Below, piece by piece: positions 41,248 to 49,958 of a stretch of 52,877 bases of DNA. The notes below the pieces were generated by a model. It ran no database searches and was not told the origin of the DNA. It saw only the letters and a program-made list of their open reading frames with translations. The stretch's first letter is position 1. Each line of letters opens with the position of its first letter. The DNA is from Clostridiales bacterium (GTDB lineage: Bacteria > Bacillota > Clostridia > Saccharofermentanales > Saccharofermentanaceae): the NCBI GenBank assembly GCA_017554745.1, contig JAFZHS010000010.1, positions 1-52,877 on the forward strand, read 5' to 3'. Position numbers and translations under genes: made by a program.

Positions 41248-42738
41248 ATGAACTGTATGGTTATTAAATTTTTAAAGAAGTATATTTTCGTGCTGCTCGC
41301 CGTCATCATCGCCGTGGGCGGATATTTGTATGTCTGCGCAGTCGGCCGTGAATATACTTATTCGAGGCCCGACTACAACACCAATTCCAAAATAAAGAAT
41401 GTCTATATCGACGAGGAGTCGTTCGGCAATGCAGAAGTCTTAAGCTGGGACGTCACCGAAAAGGGCCTCAAGGTTAACTTAAAGTCTGTTACTCCCGGAA
41501 GATTCTACATCGTGATCGAATGCGAGGAATACTCCGGCATCGGCGTGCTCTATGTCCATAAGAACGGCGTCATAACCTGCGACAAATTCTTCGGTGACTG
41601 CACAGGAATGAGCGTCATAAGCGACATGATCATCGTGTATCTCCTGCTCCTTTGCGGATACTTCATCAAAAAGCACGAAAAGCAGGTCAAAGAGAGCCTT
41701 TACCGCTACGACAACGTCCTTTCGCTGGGACTCATCATATTCGTATTTTTCCTGATGATCACACAGGTAATGGCACTGACTTATAAGGACGGCATCAGCG
41801 GAGCCTTCTATCAGGCGATAAGCACGACGCAGACGTTCGTCACGTTCACTTTCCCCGTCGTCATCATCACCACGGTCTTCGTGACCATCAGCAACATCAC
41901 GCTAATCCGCAAGGAAGGCAGGACATGGCGCAACATGCTGGCCGTCATCCTGGGCCTCGTGCTCGGTATAGGCGCGCTCCTGCCCTTCGTGATCGGCACA
42001 TTCCTTCAGACGACTACCCTCATCGACGTACACTACGAGCGCGGCGTCGGACGCTTCGTCGAACTGTTCATCGAGAACGGCATCGCTTCGATAGTAACTT
42101 ACCTCGAGTGCATCCTGATCGGCACCATCGTGACTGCGGTTATGGCAGCAAAACACGTGCCTGCATACGACAAGGATTACATCATCATTCACGGCTGTCA
42201 GATAAGAAAAGACGGCACTCTCACGAAGCTTCTGCAGTCGAGGGCTGACCGCGCGATCGAGTTCGCGGTAAAGCAGAATGAGAATACCGGCAAGGCTATT
42301 GTTTTCGTGCCCTCAGGAGGAAAAGGCTCTGACGAGGTAATCCCCGAAGGCGAGGCCATTAAGCGCTACCTTTTGGAAAAGGGCATCAGCGAAGATCAGA
42401 TCCTTGAAGAGACAAAGTCCACCAGCACGGAAGAAAACTTCAGGTTCGCATACGATCTCATCAAAGAGCATCACGGGTCAGATGATTTTAAGCTCGCGTT
42501 CGCCACTACGAATTATCATGTCTTCCGCTCAGGCATGCTCGCGGAACACCTTGGAATCAAGGCAGAAGGCATCGGCAGCAAGACGAAAAGTTATTTCTGG
42601 ATAAACGCATTTGTCAGGGAGTTTATTGCTACTATATATGAGAAAAAGAAAACGCACTTGAAGGTTACCGGGATCCTGTTCCTCATTAACCTGGTCAGCG
42701 TGGTAATGATGTATATTTCCGAAGCCGTATTTTTCTGA
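41248..42738 (+). CDS. YdcF/SanA-like (DUF218) membrane protein
   Basis: A 496-aa protein. After an N-terminal helix (about 10-30) comes a small extracytoplasmic domain (about 35-125), then five or six helices (about 130-310), then a C-terminal DUF218 (YdcF) domain (about 325-470) with DYIIIHGCQIRKDG, RADRAIEFA, FVPSGGKGSDE, and the AFATTNYHVFRS block with its conserved histidine. DUF218 proteins are linked to envelope functions, but their reaction is unsettled. ATG 41248 has AGGGA 7 nt before it. It is divergent from feoAB and followed at 30 bp by the GH43 gene. Confidence 0.82.
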   Translation: MNCMVIKFLKKYIFVLLAVIIAVGGYLYVCAVGREYTYSRPDYNTNSKIKNVYIDEESFGNAEVLSWDVTEKGLKVNLKSVTPGRFYIVIECEEYSGIGVLYVHKNGVITCDKFFGDCTGMSVISDMIIVYLLLLCGYFIKKHEKQVKESLYRYDNVLSLGLIIFVFFLMITQVMALTYKDGISGAFYQAISTTQTFVTFTFPVVIITTVFVTISNITLIRKEGRTWRNMLAVILGLVLGIGALLPFVIGTFLQTTTLIDVHYERGVGRFVELFIENGIASIVTYLECILIGTIVTAVMAAKHVPAYDKDYIIIHGCQIRKDGTLTKLLQSRADRAIEFAVKQNENTGKAIVFVPSGGKGSDEVIPEGEAIKRYLLEKGISEDQILEETKSTSTEENFRFAYDLIKEHHGSDDFKLAFATTNYHVFRSGMLAEHLGIKAEGIGSKTKSYFWINAFVREFIATIYEKKKTHLKVTGILFLINLVSVVMMYISEAVFF

Positions 42739-42768
42739 GCGGCGAAAAAATAAAAGAGAGGTACTGAT

Positions 42769-44247
42769 ATGGACAACAACAAGAAGATGGTCAAAGGCGC
42801 AAACCCTTACATGCCGCTCTGGGAGCACGTTCCGGACGGCGAGCCGCGCGTATTTACTTATAACGGCGAGACCAGGATCTACCTGTTCGGTTCGCACGAC
42901 ACACTGAAGACAGAGTACTGCGGACCTGACTACGTCGTATGGTCTGCACCCGTTGACGATCCTACAAACTGGACCTGCCACGGCGTCTGCTACACTGCTT
43001 CTGACGGCGGCACACTTTATGCTCCTGACGTTGTCCAGAAGGGCGACACTTTCTATATGTATGCGGCTGAAGCAAAGGGCTCAAAGATAATGCTCGCCAC
43101 ATCAAAGTGCCCCTGGGGACCTTACGAGAATCCCGTGCAGACAGAGCTCGGATTCGATCCCGGTATACTTGTCGATGACGACGGCAGAGTATATGCGTAC
43201 TGGGGCTTCTGCGAATCACACGCAGGCGAGCTCAATGACGATATGTGCACGCTCAAAAAAGAGACTGTCGTCCATCACCTGATGGGCCACTCAAAGCCCT
43301 TCTGGATCAAGGAAGATGACGGCCACGTTATCCCCGAAGACGGCTTCTTCGAAGCTTCGAGCCCCAGAAAGATCAATGGCAAATATGTCCTCGTTTATTC
43401 AAAGCGCTACGAATACCAGAGGCCTGACCTTGGCGTTATGAACAGCTGCAACGGCTTCCTTTCCTACAAGTGGAGCGACTCGCCCTTAGGCGAATACAAG
43501 ATGGGCGGAGACATCAGCTTCAACGGCGGCGAAGTCATCAAGGGACCTGACGGAAACGGCATCATGACATACCAGTGGGGCAACAACCACGGCTCGCTCA
43601 TGAAGGTCAAGGACCAGTGGTACATCTTCTATCACAGACAGACCGGCTGCAACGAATATTCACGCCAGGCAATGGTCGAGCCCGTCGACATCGCAATGGG
43701 TAAGAACGGTCAGATCTTCATCGGTAAGATCCGCTACGATGAGACAGGCGAACCCGCAGATTCTGACGTTGTCGAGTGCACATCACAGGGCTTCAATCTT
43801 GGCGGTCTCGACGCTTATTCTCTTATCTCCGCAGGCTACACATGCCACATGTACGACGGCCTCGGAAAGCCCATGTATCAGGACAATGCAGAGGGCACGA
43901 ATAAGGATAAGAGAGTCGCTCACGTCCAGCCCGTTTACGAAGGCGATTCTTCACCTGTTGTTGACATCCAGAGCGGCGCAACGATCGGCTTTAAGTACAT
44001 CAACTTCGGTGATGCGGGAGCCTCTTCCGCAACGCTCACAGGCGAGATCCCCGCAGGCTTTGAGATCAAGATCAGGCTCGGTTCTTACGACGGCGAAATA
44101 GTCGCTGACCAGACTGTGTCTGAAGACAGCAAGGAAGTTGTTTTCGGGCTTGATAAGAAGATCACCGGCAGGCACGCTGTCTACTTCGAATTCACGTGCA
44201 AAGACGACGACAAGAGAGCGGTTTTCGACGTATTTACCTTCGACTGA
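42769..44247 (+). CDS. glycoside hydrolase family 43 enzyme
   Basis: A 492-aa protein. The GH43 five-bladed propeller (about 10-330) opens with NPYMPLWEHVPDGEPRVF, where the aspartate is the likely catalytic base; FDPGILVDDDGRVYAYWG carries the pKa-modulating aspartate and GFFEASSPRK the likely general acid glutamate. The C-terminal 110 residues (about 370-492) look like a CBM6-type carbohydrate-binding domain. Family activities include beta-xylosidase and alpha-arabinofuranosidase; which applies is not clear. No signal peptide, so it probably cuts imported oligosaccharides. GAGAGG precedes the start. It is followed by the GH3 gene after 36 bp. Confidence 0.88.
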   Translation: MDNNKKMVKGANPYMPLWEHVPDGEPRVFTYNGETRIYLFGSHDTLKTEYCGPDYVVWSAPVDDPTNWTCHGVCYTASDGGTLYAPDVVQKGDTFYMYAAEAKGSKIMLATSKCPWGPYENPVQTELGFDPGILVDDDGRVYAYWGFCESHAGELNDDMCTLKKETVVHHLMGHSKPFWIKEDDGHVIPEDGFFEASSPRKINGKYVLVYSKRYEYQRPDLGVMNSCNGFLSYKWSDSPLGEYKMGGDISFNGGEVIKGPDGNGIMTYQWGNNHGSLMKVKDQWYIFYHRQTGCNEYSRQAMVEPVDIAMGKNGQIFIGKIRYDETGEPADSDVVECTSQGFNLGGLDAYSLISAGYTCHMYDGLGKPMYQDNAEGTNKDKRVAHVQPVYEGDSSPVVDIQSGATIGFKYINFGDAGASSATLTGEIPAGFEIKIRLGSYDGEIVADQTVSEDSKEVVFGLDKKITGRHAVYFEFTCKDDDKRAVFDVFTFD

Positions 44248-44283
44248 GCCTTTTAACATTCGCTATTCATATCAGAGGTAGCT

Positions 44284-46149
44284 ATGAAGACTAAAAAAGT
44301 GTTGGCTTCTTTGTTGTTGATCTCTCTTATGGCAACAACTGCGTGTTCGTCCGGAAAGGGTAAGACGAACAGTTCCGTTGCGGTTCAGAATAAAGCAGAT
44401 TTGAACTATACAGAGATGACTCCGGAAGAAATCTGCGCGACGCTTACGCTCGAGCAGAAGGCTGCGCAGATGATGCAGCCGACGATCAATAACGCGCTGC
44501 CGTCTGATATGGACGATACTGACTACGGTTCAGTCCTGGGAAGGATCGATGACTGGCCGATGCCGACGGCGGAGGAATGGAAGGATATCGTCAACGACTA
44601 CCAGCAGTTTGCAATGGAGTCTGATGCGCAGATACCGTTTATTTATGGTAATGACAGCGTGCACGGAGTTAATTTCGCGTCGGGATGCGTAATATTCCCG
44701 CACAACATCAACGTTGGCGCGGCTAATGACGATGCGCTCACGGAGAAGTATGGACAGGTCGTCGGAAGCGACATCGCACACACGGGAATGCTGCTTAATT
44801 TCGCGCCATGCGTAGCTACGGCAAATGACCCGAGATGGGGAAGGACTTACGAGTCTTATTCATCTGACAGCACGAGAGTCATCAATATGTCGACGGCGTA
44901 TGCGAAGGGGCTTATGTCGGAAGGGATTATTGTCTGCCCCAAGCACTTTTTCGGCGACGGCATGACATCTTACAACACGGGCGAGGATCCGCTCATAATG
45001 CTCATCGACAGAGGCAATGCCGAGCTCACGGAAGCACAGATCCAGGAGCAGCTCGATATATATCAGGCTCTCATAGATGAAGGCGTGCAGGTAATTATGC
45101 TCTCGCACTCATCGCTCAACGGCACAAAGATGCACGAGAATAAGAAATACATCACTTATCTTAAGGAAGACATGGGCTTTGAGGGCATCGTCCTGACGGA
45201 CTGGGATTCGATAATGAACTGCTCAGGATCTTCTTACAAGGAAAATGTCATCATCGGCGTAAACGCAGGCATCGACATGTTCATGACGTCAACGGAACAC
45301 GAGGCTGCGCTGCAGTATATTATCGACGGTGTCAACGAAGGAAAGATCAGTGAAGACAGGATCAATGACGCAGTCACGAGAATAATCAGGGTTAAGAAGA
45401 ATGCGGGACTTTTCGAAGATCCGTATCTTGAAGATCTGGAGCCTTCTTACAGCTTCGGAAGCAAGGAGTCACACAGCGTTGCGCGCGAGCTTGCCGCGGA
45501 GTCTTACGTGCCTTTGAAGGTAGGACAACACATGTATATCGAGCCCGGAATGAGAGTCTTCGTTACGGGTCCTGCGGCAGATAATGTGGGCGCACTTTGC
45601 GGCGGCTGGACATACTGGTGGCAGGGCGTTTCGGATGCGGACATGAGCAGTTTCTACGGCATTGAGGAAAAGCATTGGGCTGAGGGCAATTCCATTCTTG
45701 AAGCGCTCCAAAAGGCTGCAAAGGAGAACGGCTTTGAAGTCGTAACTGACAAGAGCCAGATCAATACCTGCGACATGGTGATCCTCTGCATCGGTGAGAC
45801 ACCTTATGCCGAATGGTACGGTGACACGGCAGATTTATCGATAACGGGCAGCCTTGGTCTTGAAGGCAACAAGGAAGCCATCGATCTGGCGGCTGCTTCG
45901 GGACTTCCCACACTCACGCTCATCGTTGCAGGACGCAATGTAATTATTGACAACTACATTGACCAATGGGATTCATGTCTTATGCTCTACCTGCCCGGAA
46001 CTGAGGGCGGAAATGCCGTTGCGGACGTGCTGACCAAGAAGGCTTCTGCCGAAGGCACACTCCCGATGCCCTACTATTCAAGCGTAAACCAGATCGGCAC
46101 GGGCAAGTGCTGGCACGATGTCGGCTGGAACGCATATCAGGATTCCTAA
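44284..46149 (+). CDS. glycoside hydrolase family 3 lipoprotein (beta-glucosidase/xylosidase type)
   Basis: A 621-aa lipoprotein (lipobox MATTAC, about 16-21) with the two-domain GH3 layout. The N-terminal barrel (about 45-370) includes IYGNDSVHGVNF, NFAPCVATANDPRWGRTYES, CPKHFFGDG and the nucleophile aspartate in GIVLTDWDS. The C-terminal alpha/beta sandwich (about 410-620) has VTGPAADNVGALCGGWT and LCIGETPYAEWYGD, resembling barley exo-glucanase and bacterial beta-glucosidases. It is anchored outside the membrane, while the upstream GH43 lacks a signal, so the pair may act on two sides. A terminator follows. Confidence 0.9.
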   Translation: MKTKKVLASLLLISLMATTACSSGKGKTNSSVAVQNKADLNYTEMTPEEICATLTLEQKAAQMMQPTINNALPSDMDDTDYGSVLGRIDDWPMPTAEEWKDIVNDYQQFAMESDAQIPFIYGNDSVHGVNFASGCVIFPHNINVGAANDDALTEKYGQVVGSDIAHTGMLLNFAPCVATANDPRWGRTYESYSSDSTRVINMSTAYAKGLMSEGIIVCPKHFFGDGMTSYNTGEDPLIMLIDRGNAELTEAQIQEQLDIYQALIDEGVQVIMLSHSSLNGTKMHENKKYITYLKEDMGFEGIVLTDWDSIMNCSGSSYKENVIIGVNAGIDMFMTSTEHEAALQYIIDGVNEGKISEDRINDAVTRIIRVKKNAGLFEDPYLEDLEPSYSFGSKESHSVARELAAESYVPLKVGQHMYIEPGMRVFVTGPAADNVGALCGGWTYWWQGVSDADMSSFYGIEEKHWAEGNSILEALQKAAKENGFEVVTDKSQINTCDMVILCIGETPYAEWYGDTADLSITGSLGLEGNKEAIDLAAASGLPTLTLIVAGRNVIIDNYIDQWDSCLMLYLPGTEGGNAVADVLTKKASAEGTLPMPYYSSVNQIGTGKCWHDVGWNAYQDS

Positions 46150-46156
46150 AAAACAA

Positions 46157-46186
46157 AAGGGGTTGTCACTTATGCGGCAACCCCTT
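46157..46186 (+). terminator. terminator after the GH3 gene
   Basis: AAGGGGTTG (46157-46165) and CAACCCCTT (46178-46186) form a 9-bp stem followed by ATTTATT; A-rich sequence on the other side makes it also usable by the convergent GNAT gene. Confidence 0.8.
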
Positions 46187-46208
46187 ATTTATTGATCTTC
46201 GTGGACTT

Positions 46209-46730
46209 TCACTTAGACCACATCCCGCGCCTTATGACAGACACGTGCGTGATCTTGTTGTCTTCATCCGGATACTCCTTCTCGAAAACCATGCCTATCG
46301 ATTCCGCTGTCTTGTACGAACCGACGTTGGTATATTTGCAGTACGAATAAAGCGCCGGATAATCGGTATTCTCAAAGGCCCAGTCGCGAACCGCAGAGGC
46401 CGCTTCCTTCGCGTAGCCTTTGTGCTGCTGGTCTGCGCGGATGTGATAACCGATCTCGGGAAGCATCTCTCCTTCGATATTCTGGAGCGTTAATCCGCAG
46501 TCACCGATCATCTCGCCGGTCTCCTTGAGGCATACGGCCCAAAGCCCGAAGCCGTTATCTTTGTAGCGGTTCATGTTGCGCTCGATCCAGGCCCTTACGC
46601 GCTCTTCGTCAAAGGTGTACGGATAGTGCTGCATTATATTTGTATCCGCGAGGACAGCGTAAAGCGCCTCGTAGTCGTCCATATTCATTTCGCGCAGGAA
46701 AAGGCGCGGTGTTTCAATTATATGTTTCAT
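46209..46730 (-). CDS. GNAT-family N-acetyltransferase (RimJ/RimL-like)
   Basis: A 173-aa protein of the GNAT fold, closest in style to RimJ/RimL-type enzymes acetylating protein N-termini or small amines: ETPRLFLREMNMDDYEALYAV at the start, PEIGYHIRADQQHKGYAKEAASAV with the acetyl-CoA loop (Q-H-K-G-Y-A), and NVGSYKTAESIGMVFEKEY near the end. The start lies 1 nt after the preceding gene's stop without a clear Shine-Dalgarno, suggesting coupled translation. Substrate unknown. Confidence 0.87.
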   Translation of the reverse strand: MKHIIETPRLFLREMNMDDYEALYAVLADTNIMQHYPYTFDEERVRAWIERNMNRYKDNGFGLWAVCLKETGEMIGDCGLTLQNIEGEMLPEIGYHIRADQQHKGYAKEAASAVRDWAFENTDYPALYSYCKYTNVGSYKTAESIGMVFEKEYPDEDNKITHVSVIRRGMWSK

Positions 46731-46731
46731 C

Positions 46732-47256
46732 TTAAAATTCTGTCAGCTCCCACAACATAGGAAAGTATTTGCCGTCACCTTCGATGCGGGTGAAAGAATT
46801 AGTTTCTGAATCAAACTGGTAATACAGCTCAGGGACGTTGGTGCGGAACGACGTGATCTCCTGCTTGATAATGCCGTTTGAGCAAAGATAGAAATAATCA
46901 CCATTAGCGCCGCTGAACACGCAATAAGGACCCAGGTCAGAATGGTAGATAACGATGCTGGTAAACTTCGTTTTTGCGCCGTTATCGATCAGTCCGATAA
47001 GAAGCTCGTTTACGCCGTCGCCGTCAAGGTCATATAAAAGGTATCCGACCTTGTTGCTCTTGTTCTTAAGATCGCCCGAGACTTTGTAATTCGGGTATTC
47101 ATCTTCATCATAGAAACCGTTTTTTACGCCGTTTCCGTAATAATCCAAAGCCTCTAAATACCAGTTCTTAAGAACCTGCTTTTTGCATCCGGTAAGGCCT
47201 GATACGACAGACATAAGGAGCGCTAAGATCAGGATCGTAGAAGTTGCTTTTTTCAT
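46732..47256 (-). CDS. putative lipoprotein with a DxDGDG calcium-loop-like motif
   Basis: A 174-aa protein with signal and lipobox LTGC (about 20-24). The mature part has YLLYDLDGDGVNELLIGL (about 76-93), an EF-hand-like or FG-GAP-type loop often seen in secreted clostridial proteins. The remainder is beta-rich, ending FPMLWELTEF. The start (47256) has GGGGGT upstream. It sits between dcd (16 nt) and the GNAT gene (1 nt), so the three form one unit. Function unknown. Confidence 0.75.
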   Translation of the reverse strand: MKKATSTILILALLMSVVSGLTGCKKQVLKNWYLEALDYYGNGVKNGFYDEDEYPNYKVSGDLKNKSNKVGYLLYDLDGDGVNELLIGLIDNGAKTKFTSIVIYHSDLGPYCVFSGANGDYFYLCSNGIIKQEITSFRTNVPELYYQFDSETNSFTRIEGDGKYFPMLWELTEF

Positions 47257-47272
47257 AATGATACCCCCTATA

Positions 47273-47806
47273 CTATTTATCAGCATCCATGAATACTCTT
47301 GAGCCCGTAGCGCCCTTCTGTCCCTGATACTTGCCGGAGTAAGGATTCTCTGCGTGATCATCCATGAGCGCAAATACCAGCTGGCCTACTCTTCTGCCGC
47401 TCTTAAGTTCGATCGCGCATCTGTTGGCGTTATAAAGCTCTAACGTAATCTCTCCCTTAAATCCGGGATCTACCCAGCCGGCATTCTGAATGAAAAGGCC
47501 CATTCTGCCCAATGAACTCCTGCCTTCTACAAAAGCCGTCAGATTATCAGGCAGCTCAAAGTATTCCATCGTCGTCGCCAAAACAAACTGGCCCGGCAAG
47601 ATCAGATATGTGTCGGTCGTAATGGTCTTATAGTTGATCTGGGATCCCAGTGTGATCACGCCTGAAGGAGAGTCATCTACAACACTGAAAGTATTGCCTA
47701 ATCTGATGTCCACGCTCGCAGGCTGGATCTGTTCCTTAGTGACAGGCTCGATCACAAGCGTCTTCTCTTCGAGCATTTTGTTGATAGTCTTGTCTGATAA
47801 GATCAT
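47273..47806 (-). CDS. dcd: dCTP deaminase
   Basis: A 177-aa enzyme deaminating dCTP for dUTP/dTMP synthesis; family members form trimers. Signatures: [26 protein letters not shown], the catalytic block [24 protein letters not shown] (in pieces) with the general acid-base glutamate in EITLELYN, and [14 protein letters not shown] at the C-terminus, where the nucleotide is covered. Whether it is the simple or the bifunctional (dUMP-forming) type cannot be decided. A TATAAT box lies about 45 bp upstream (47849-47854). Confidence 0.93.
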   Translation of the reverse strand: MILSDKTINKMLEEKTLVIEPVTKEQIQPASVDIRLGNTFSVVDDSPSGVITLGSQINYKTITTDTYLILPGQFVLATTMEYFELPDNLTAFVEGRSSLGRMGLFIQNAGWVDPGFKGEITLELYNANRCAIELKSGRRVGQLVFALMDDHAENPYSGKYQGQKGATGSRVFMDADK

Positions 47807-47848
47807 TTCCGATTACCCCGCACTTCACGTTTAGTTTTCAAGGATTTC

Positions 47849-47854
47849 ATTATA
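47849..47854 (-). promoter_or_regulatory. -10 box ahead of dcd
   Basis: TATAAT on the minus strand about 45 bp before the dcd start, in the 133-bp gap between dcd and the divergent dihydrouridine synthase gene. No firm -35. Confidence 0.45.
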
Positions 47855-47939
47855 CCAATCATTATTTGCTTCCCGAAACAAAAACAATAGAATATATGCA
47901 TAAAAATCGAATGAACTTTTTGAAGGATCAAGGAACCTG

Positions 47940-48881
47940 ATGAAGATATATTTCGCACCGCTCGAGGGCATAACAAATCATTTATTCCGCAACGCTTACA
48001 ATGAGATCTACGGTCACATTGATAAGTATTTCGCGCCGTTCATCTCGCCGTCAGAGAAGTGCCCGATAACGCCGCGCGAGCGAAAAGATGTCACTCCCGA
48101 AAACAACAAAGGTATAAACCTTGTCCCCCAGCTCCTCACATGCAGATCCGACCACTTTATCGAAGGTGCAAAAGAGCTTCAGGCGATGGGCTACAACGAG
48201 ATAAATCTTAATCTCGGATGCCCTTCGGGCACCGTCTGCGCTAAGGGCAAAGGCGCGGGGTTCCTGCCCGAGACGCTTGCACTTCAAAAGTTTCTGGATG
48301 ACATCTACTCTTATGCCGAATCTGACAGCATGAAGATATCGATAAAGACAAGGCTCGGCTATTTTAATCCTGATGAGTTCTACGATCTCGTGGATATCTT
48401 TAATGCCTTCCCCATAAGCGAGCTGATCGTGCACCCCAGAATAAAGTCTGACTTTTATAAGGGCGAGCCACGGAAAGAATACTACGCATACGCCCTGGAG
48501 CATTCAAAATGCCCTCTCGTGTATAACGGAAACATCTTTTCCGTTAAAGATCACGACGGGTTCTCCAGCACGTTCGGCGTCAGCCTTGACCCTGTAATGC
48601 TTGGCAGAGGCCTGATATCAGATCCGTCTCTTGCGGACAAGCTTAAGGGCTTTGCAACTGAGACTGACTTCGCAAAATTCAGGAGATTACACGACACCCT
48701 TTATCACGAGTATCAGAAGATCATGTCGCCTGACATTAATGTGCTCTACAAGATGAGAGAATTGTGGGGCTACTGGCAAACCCTTTTTGACGGTAAAGAC
48801 CGTGACATCAAGCGCCTGCTGAAAGCAAAGAAATACGCAGAATACGAGGACGTCGTGTATCGGGGGCTGCTGGAAGAATAA
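47940..48881 (+). CDS. tRNA-dihydrouridine synthase
   Basis: A 313-aa flavoprotein reducing uridines in tRNA D-loops. Marks: MKIYFAPLEGITNHLFRN (FMN-binding start), NLVPQLLTC, INLNLGCPSGTVCAKGKGAG with the catalytic cysteine in TVCAKG, SIKTRLG, ELIVHPR, VYNGNIFS and VMLGRGLI. Length is typical. AAGGAACC lies just before the ATG. It stands alone on the plus strand. The paralog class (DusA/B/C) cannot be assigned. Confidence 0.9.
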   Translation: MKIYFAPLEGITNHLFRNAYNEIYGHIDKYFAPFISPSEKCPITPRERKDVTPENNKGINLVPQLLTCRSDHFIEGAKELQAMGYNEINLNLGCPSGTVCAKGKGAGFLPETLALQKFLDDIYSYAESDSMKISIKTRLGYFNPDEFYDLVDIFNAFPISELIVHPRIKSDFYKGEPRKEYYAYALEHSKCPLVYNGNIFSVKDHDGFSSTFGVSLDPVMLGRGLISDPSLADKLKGFATETDFAKFRRLHDTLYHEYQKIMSPDINVLYKMRELWGYWQTLFDGKDRDIKRLLKAKKYAEYEDVVYRGLLEE

Positions 48882-48883
48882 CG

Positions 48884-48909
48884 CAAAAAACTCCGGAATC
48901 TCTCCGGAG
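48884..48909 (-). terminator. terminator after the MazG-like gene
   Basis: CTCCGG (48891-48896) and CCGGAG (48904-48909) form the stem; on the minus strand six Ts follow. It lies between convergent genes. Confidence 0.7.
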
Positions 48910-48933
48910 CTCAGGCAACAATACGATTAGAGA

Positions 48934-49260
48934 TTATCGCTCTATTACTTTTTCCAAATAGATCTTTTTATCAAAGCCGCCGCGCTTTGCCCTTTTGTCG
49001 TCAGCCAGACTGATTATCTCTTCAAGCGTTTTGTTTTCAAGCTTAGCCAGTGCCCTGATCACTTCGATCATGTCCGCCAGTTCTTCGCACCGGTCACTGC
49101 CGTCAGAAGAAATTACTTCCTCATACTCTTCGTACAGTTTTTCTTCCAAGGCCTTCTTATACTCTGCATCGTCAAGGATTCCTGTAACAGGTGTCTCATT
49201 ATTCGAGATGATAATATCGGGTATGCCGTCTCTTACCAGTTTGTTATAAATCCTCTCCAT
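48934..49260 (-). CDS. MazG-like / phosphoribosyl-ATP pyrophosphohydrolase-like protein
   Basis: A 108-aa all-alpha protein: IYNKLVRDGIPDIIISN at the start, then the acidic helices EKLYEEYEEVISSDGSDRCEELADMIEVIRAL in fragments, giving the E-x-x-E...E-x-x-D metal site of MazG-type pyrophosphohydrolases that clear unwanted nucleotides. The start 49260 has GGGGA upstream; the longer frame is not supported. It may be co-transcribed with the gene upstream. Confidence 0.85.
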   Translation of the reverse strand: MERIYNKLVRDGIPDIIISNNETPVTGILDDAEYKKALEEKLYEEYEEVISSDGSDRCEELADMIEVIRALAKLENKTLEEIISLADDKRAKRGGFDKKIYLEKVIER

Positions 49261-49297
49261 ATTTTCCCCTTTGCATGTATCCCTCACATATCACGGA

Positions 49298-49666
49298 TCA
49301 GTCGTCCTTTTTATCGCCTTTGCGGTAAGGCTTAAGGGCTTCCTTGAATTCCTTGGGCTTAAACTTGTGTTCGTCAGCGAAAAGATACAGCTCGCTCTTG
49401 CTCGATTTGCGGAGGCTGTCGAGCTCGCCTTCAAACAAGATGTGTCTGTCGTTCTTTTCGATGCAGATGCCGGAAAACTCATATGGCGCTTCCCCGTCGC
49501 TTATCCTTGCATTCGGGACGATCATAAGCATGTCACCGTCGACGGCAACTACCTCGTAATCAACAAAATACGTGTTCTTTTTGCGGAGATTCTTACGAAG
49601 AAGCTTGCGCATGCTGTCCCCGAAATAGATCGTGACAATATCGCCTTTTTTCACTGTTTTTCCCAT
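49298..49666 (-). CDS. hypothetical protein with 5' leader hairpin
   Basis: A 122-aa soluble protein of unknown family. It is beta-rich in the first 75 residues (VKKGDIVTIYFGD, YFVDYEVVAVDGDMLMIVPNA, YEFSGICIEKNDRHILFEGEL), suggesting a small barrel such as an SH3- or PilZ-like fold, and strongly basic and helical at the end (FKPKEFKEALKPYRKGDKKDD). A TATAAT box and the same 5' hairpin as trmO lie 50-85 bp upstream. Confidence 0.7.
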   Translation of the reverse strand: MGKTVKKGDIVTIYFGDSMRKLLRKNLRKKNTYFVDYEVVAVDGDMLMIVPNARISDGEAPYEFSGICIEKNDRHILFEGELDSLRKSSKSELYLFADEHKFKPKEFKEALKPYRKGDKKDD

Positions 49667-49716
49667 AACGTTTATACCTTACTGCGTTTATTGGTCGCTT
49701 TCAAAAATATTTACCC

Positions 49717-49749
49717 GACAAAGGGCCTTCCTCTGTCTCCCACATTATA
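49717..49749 (-). promoter_or_regulatory. -10 box and transcript-start hairpin, second copy
   Basis: TATAAT (49744-49749), 6 nt, then the hairpin (49717-49737) identical over 21 nt to that ahead of trmO. The sequence after it (GGGTAAATATTTTT) is also similar. A weak -35 TTAAGA lies 17 bp upstream of the -10. Confidence 0.6.
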
Positions 49750-49774
49750 TCATCGGAGTAAAGTCTTCTTAACC

Positions 49775-49894
49775 TTATCTCAAAACGAGCGCCTGATTCC
49801 CCATCATCGTTTTGATCGTAACCTTATAGTCCTTCATGGACTTGAATAGGCGGACGAGTGTTATGCTTTGACTTACAGCCAGCTCTCCTTTCAA
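49775..49894 (-). CDS. possible small protein or gene remnant
   Basis: A frame from TTG 49894 encodes 39 residues ending SMKDYKVTIKTMMGNQALVLR and reads like real protein; ATG 49836 would give 20 residues. AAAGGAG lies within the first codons, and a perfect palindrome with a TATGAT box lies just upstream. It may be a short regulated gene or the end of a lost one. No family recognised. Confidence 0.3.
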   Translation of the reverse strand: MKGELAVSQSITLVRLFKSMKDYKVTIKTMMGNQALVLR

Positions 49895-49910
49895 TACAGA
49901 TCATATTTTC

Positions 49911-49924
49911 TGTAGAATTCTACA
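49911..49924 (-). promoter_or_regulatory. 14-bp perfect palindrome, likely operator
   Basis: TGTAGAATTCTACA is a perfect 14-bp palindrome directly before a TATGAT box (minus strand, 49899-49904). It would suit a small dimeric repressor controlling the short frame at 49775-49894. Confidence 0.45.
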
Positions 49925-49958
49925 TTTTTGTGTATTTGTGTTTTTCGAATCACAAACA

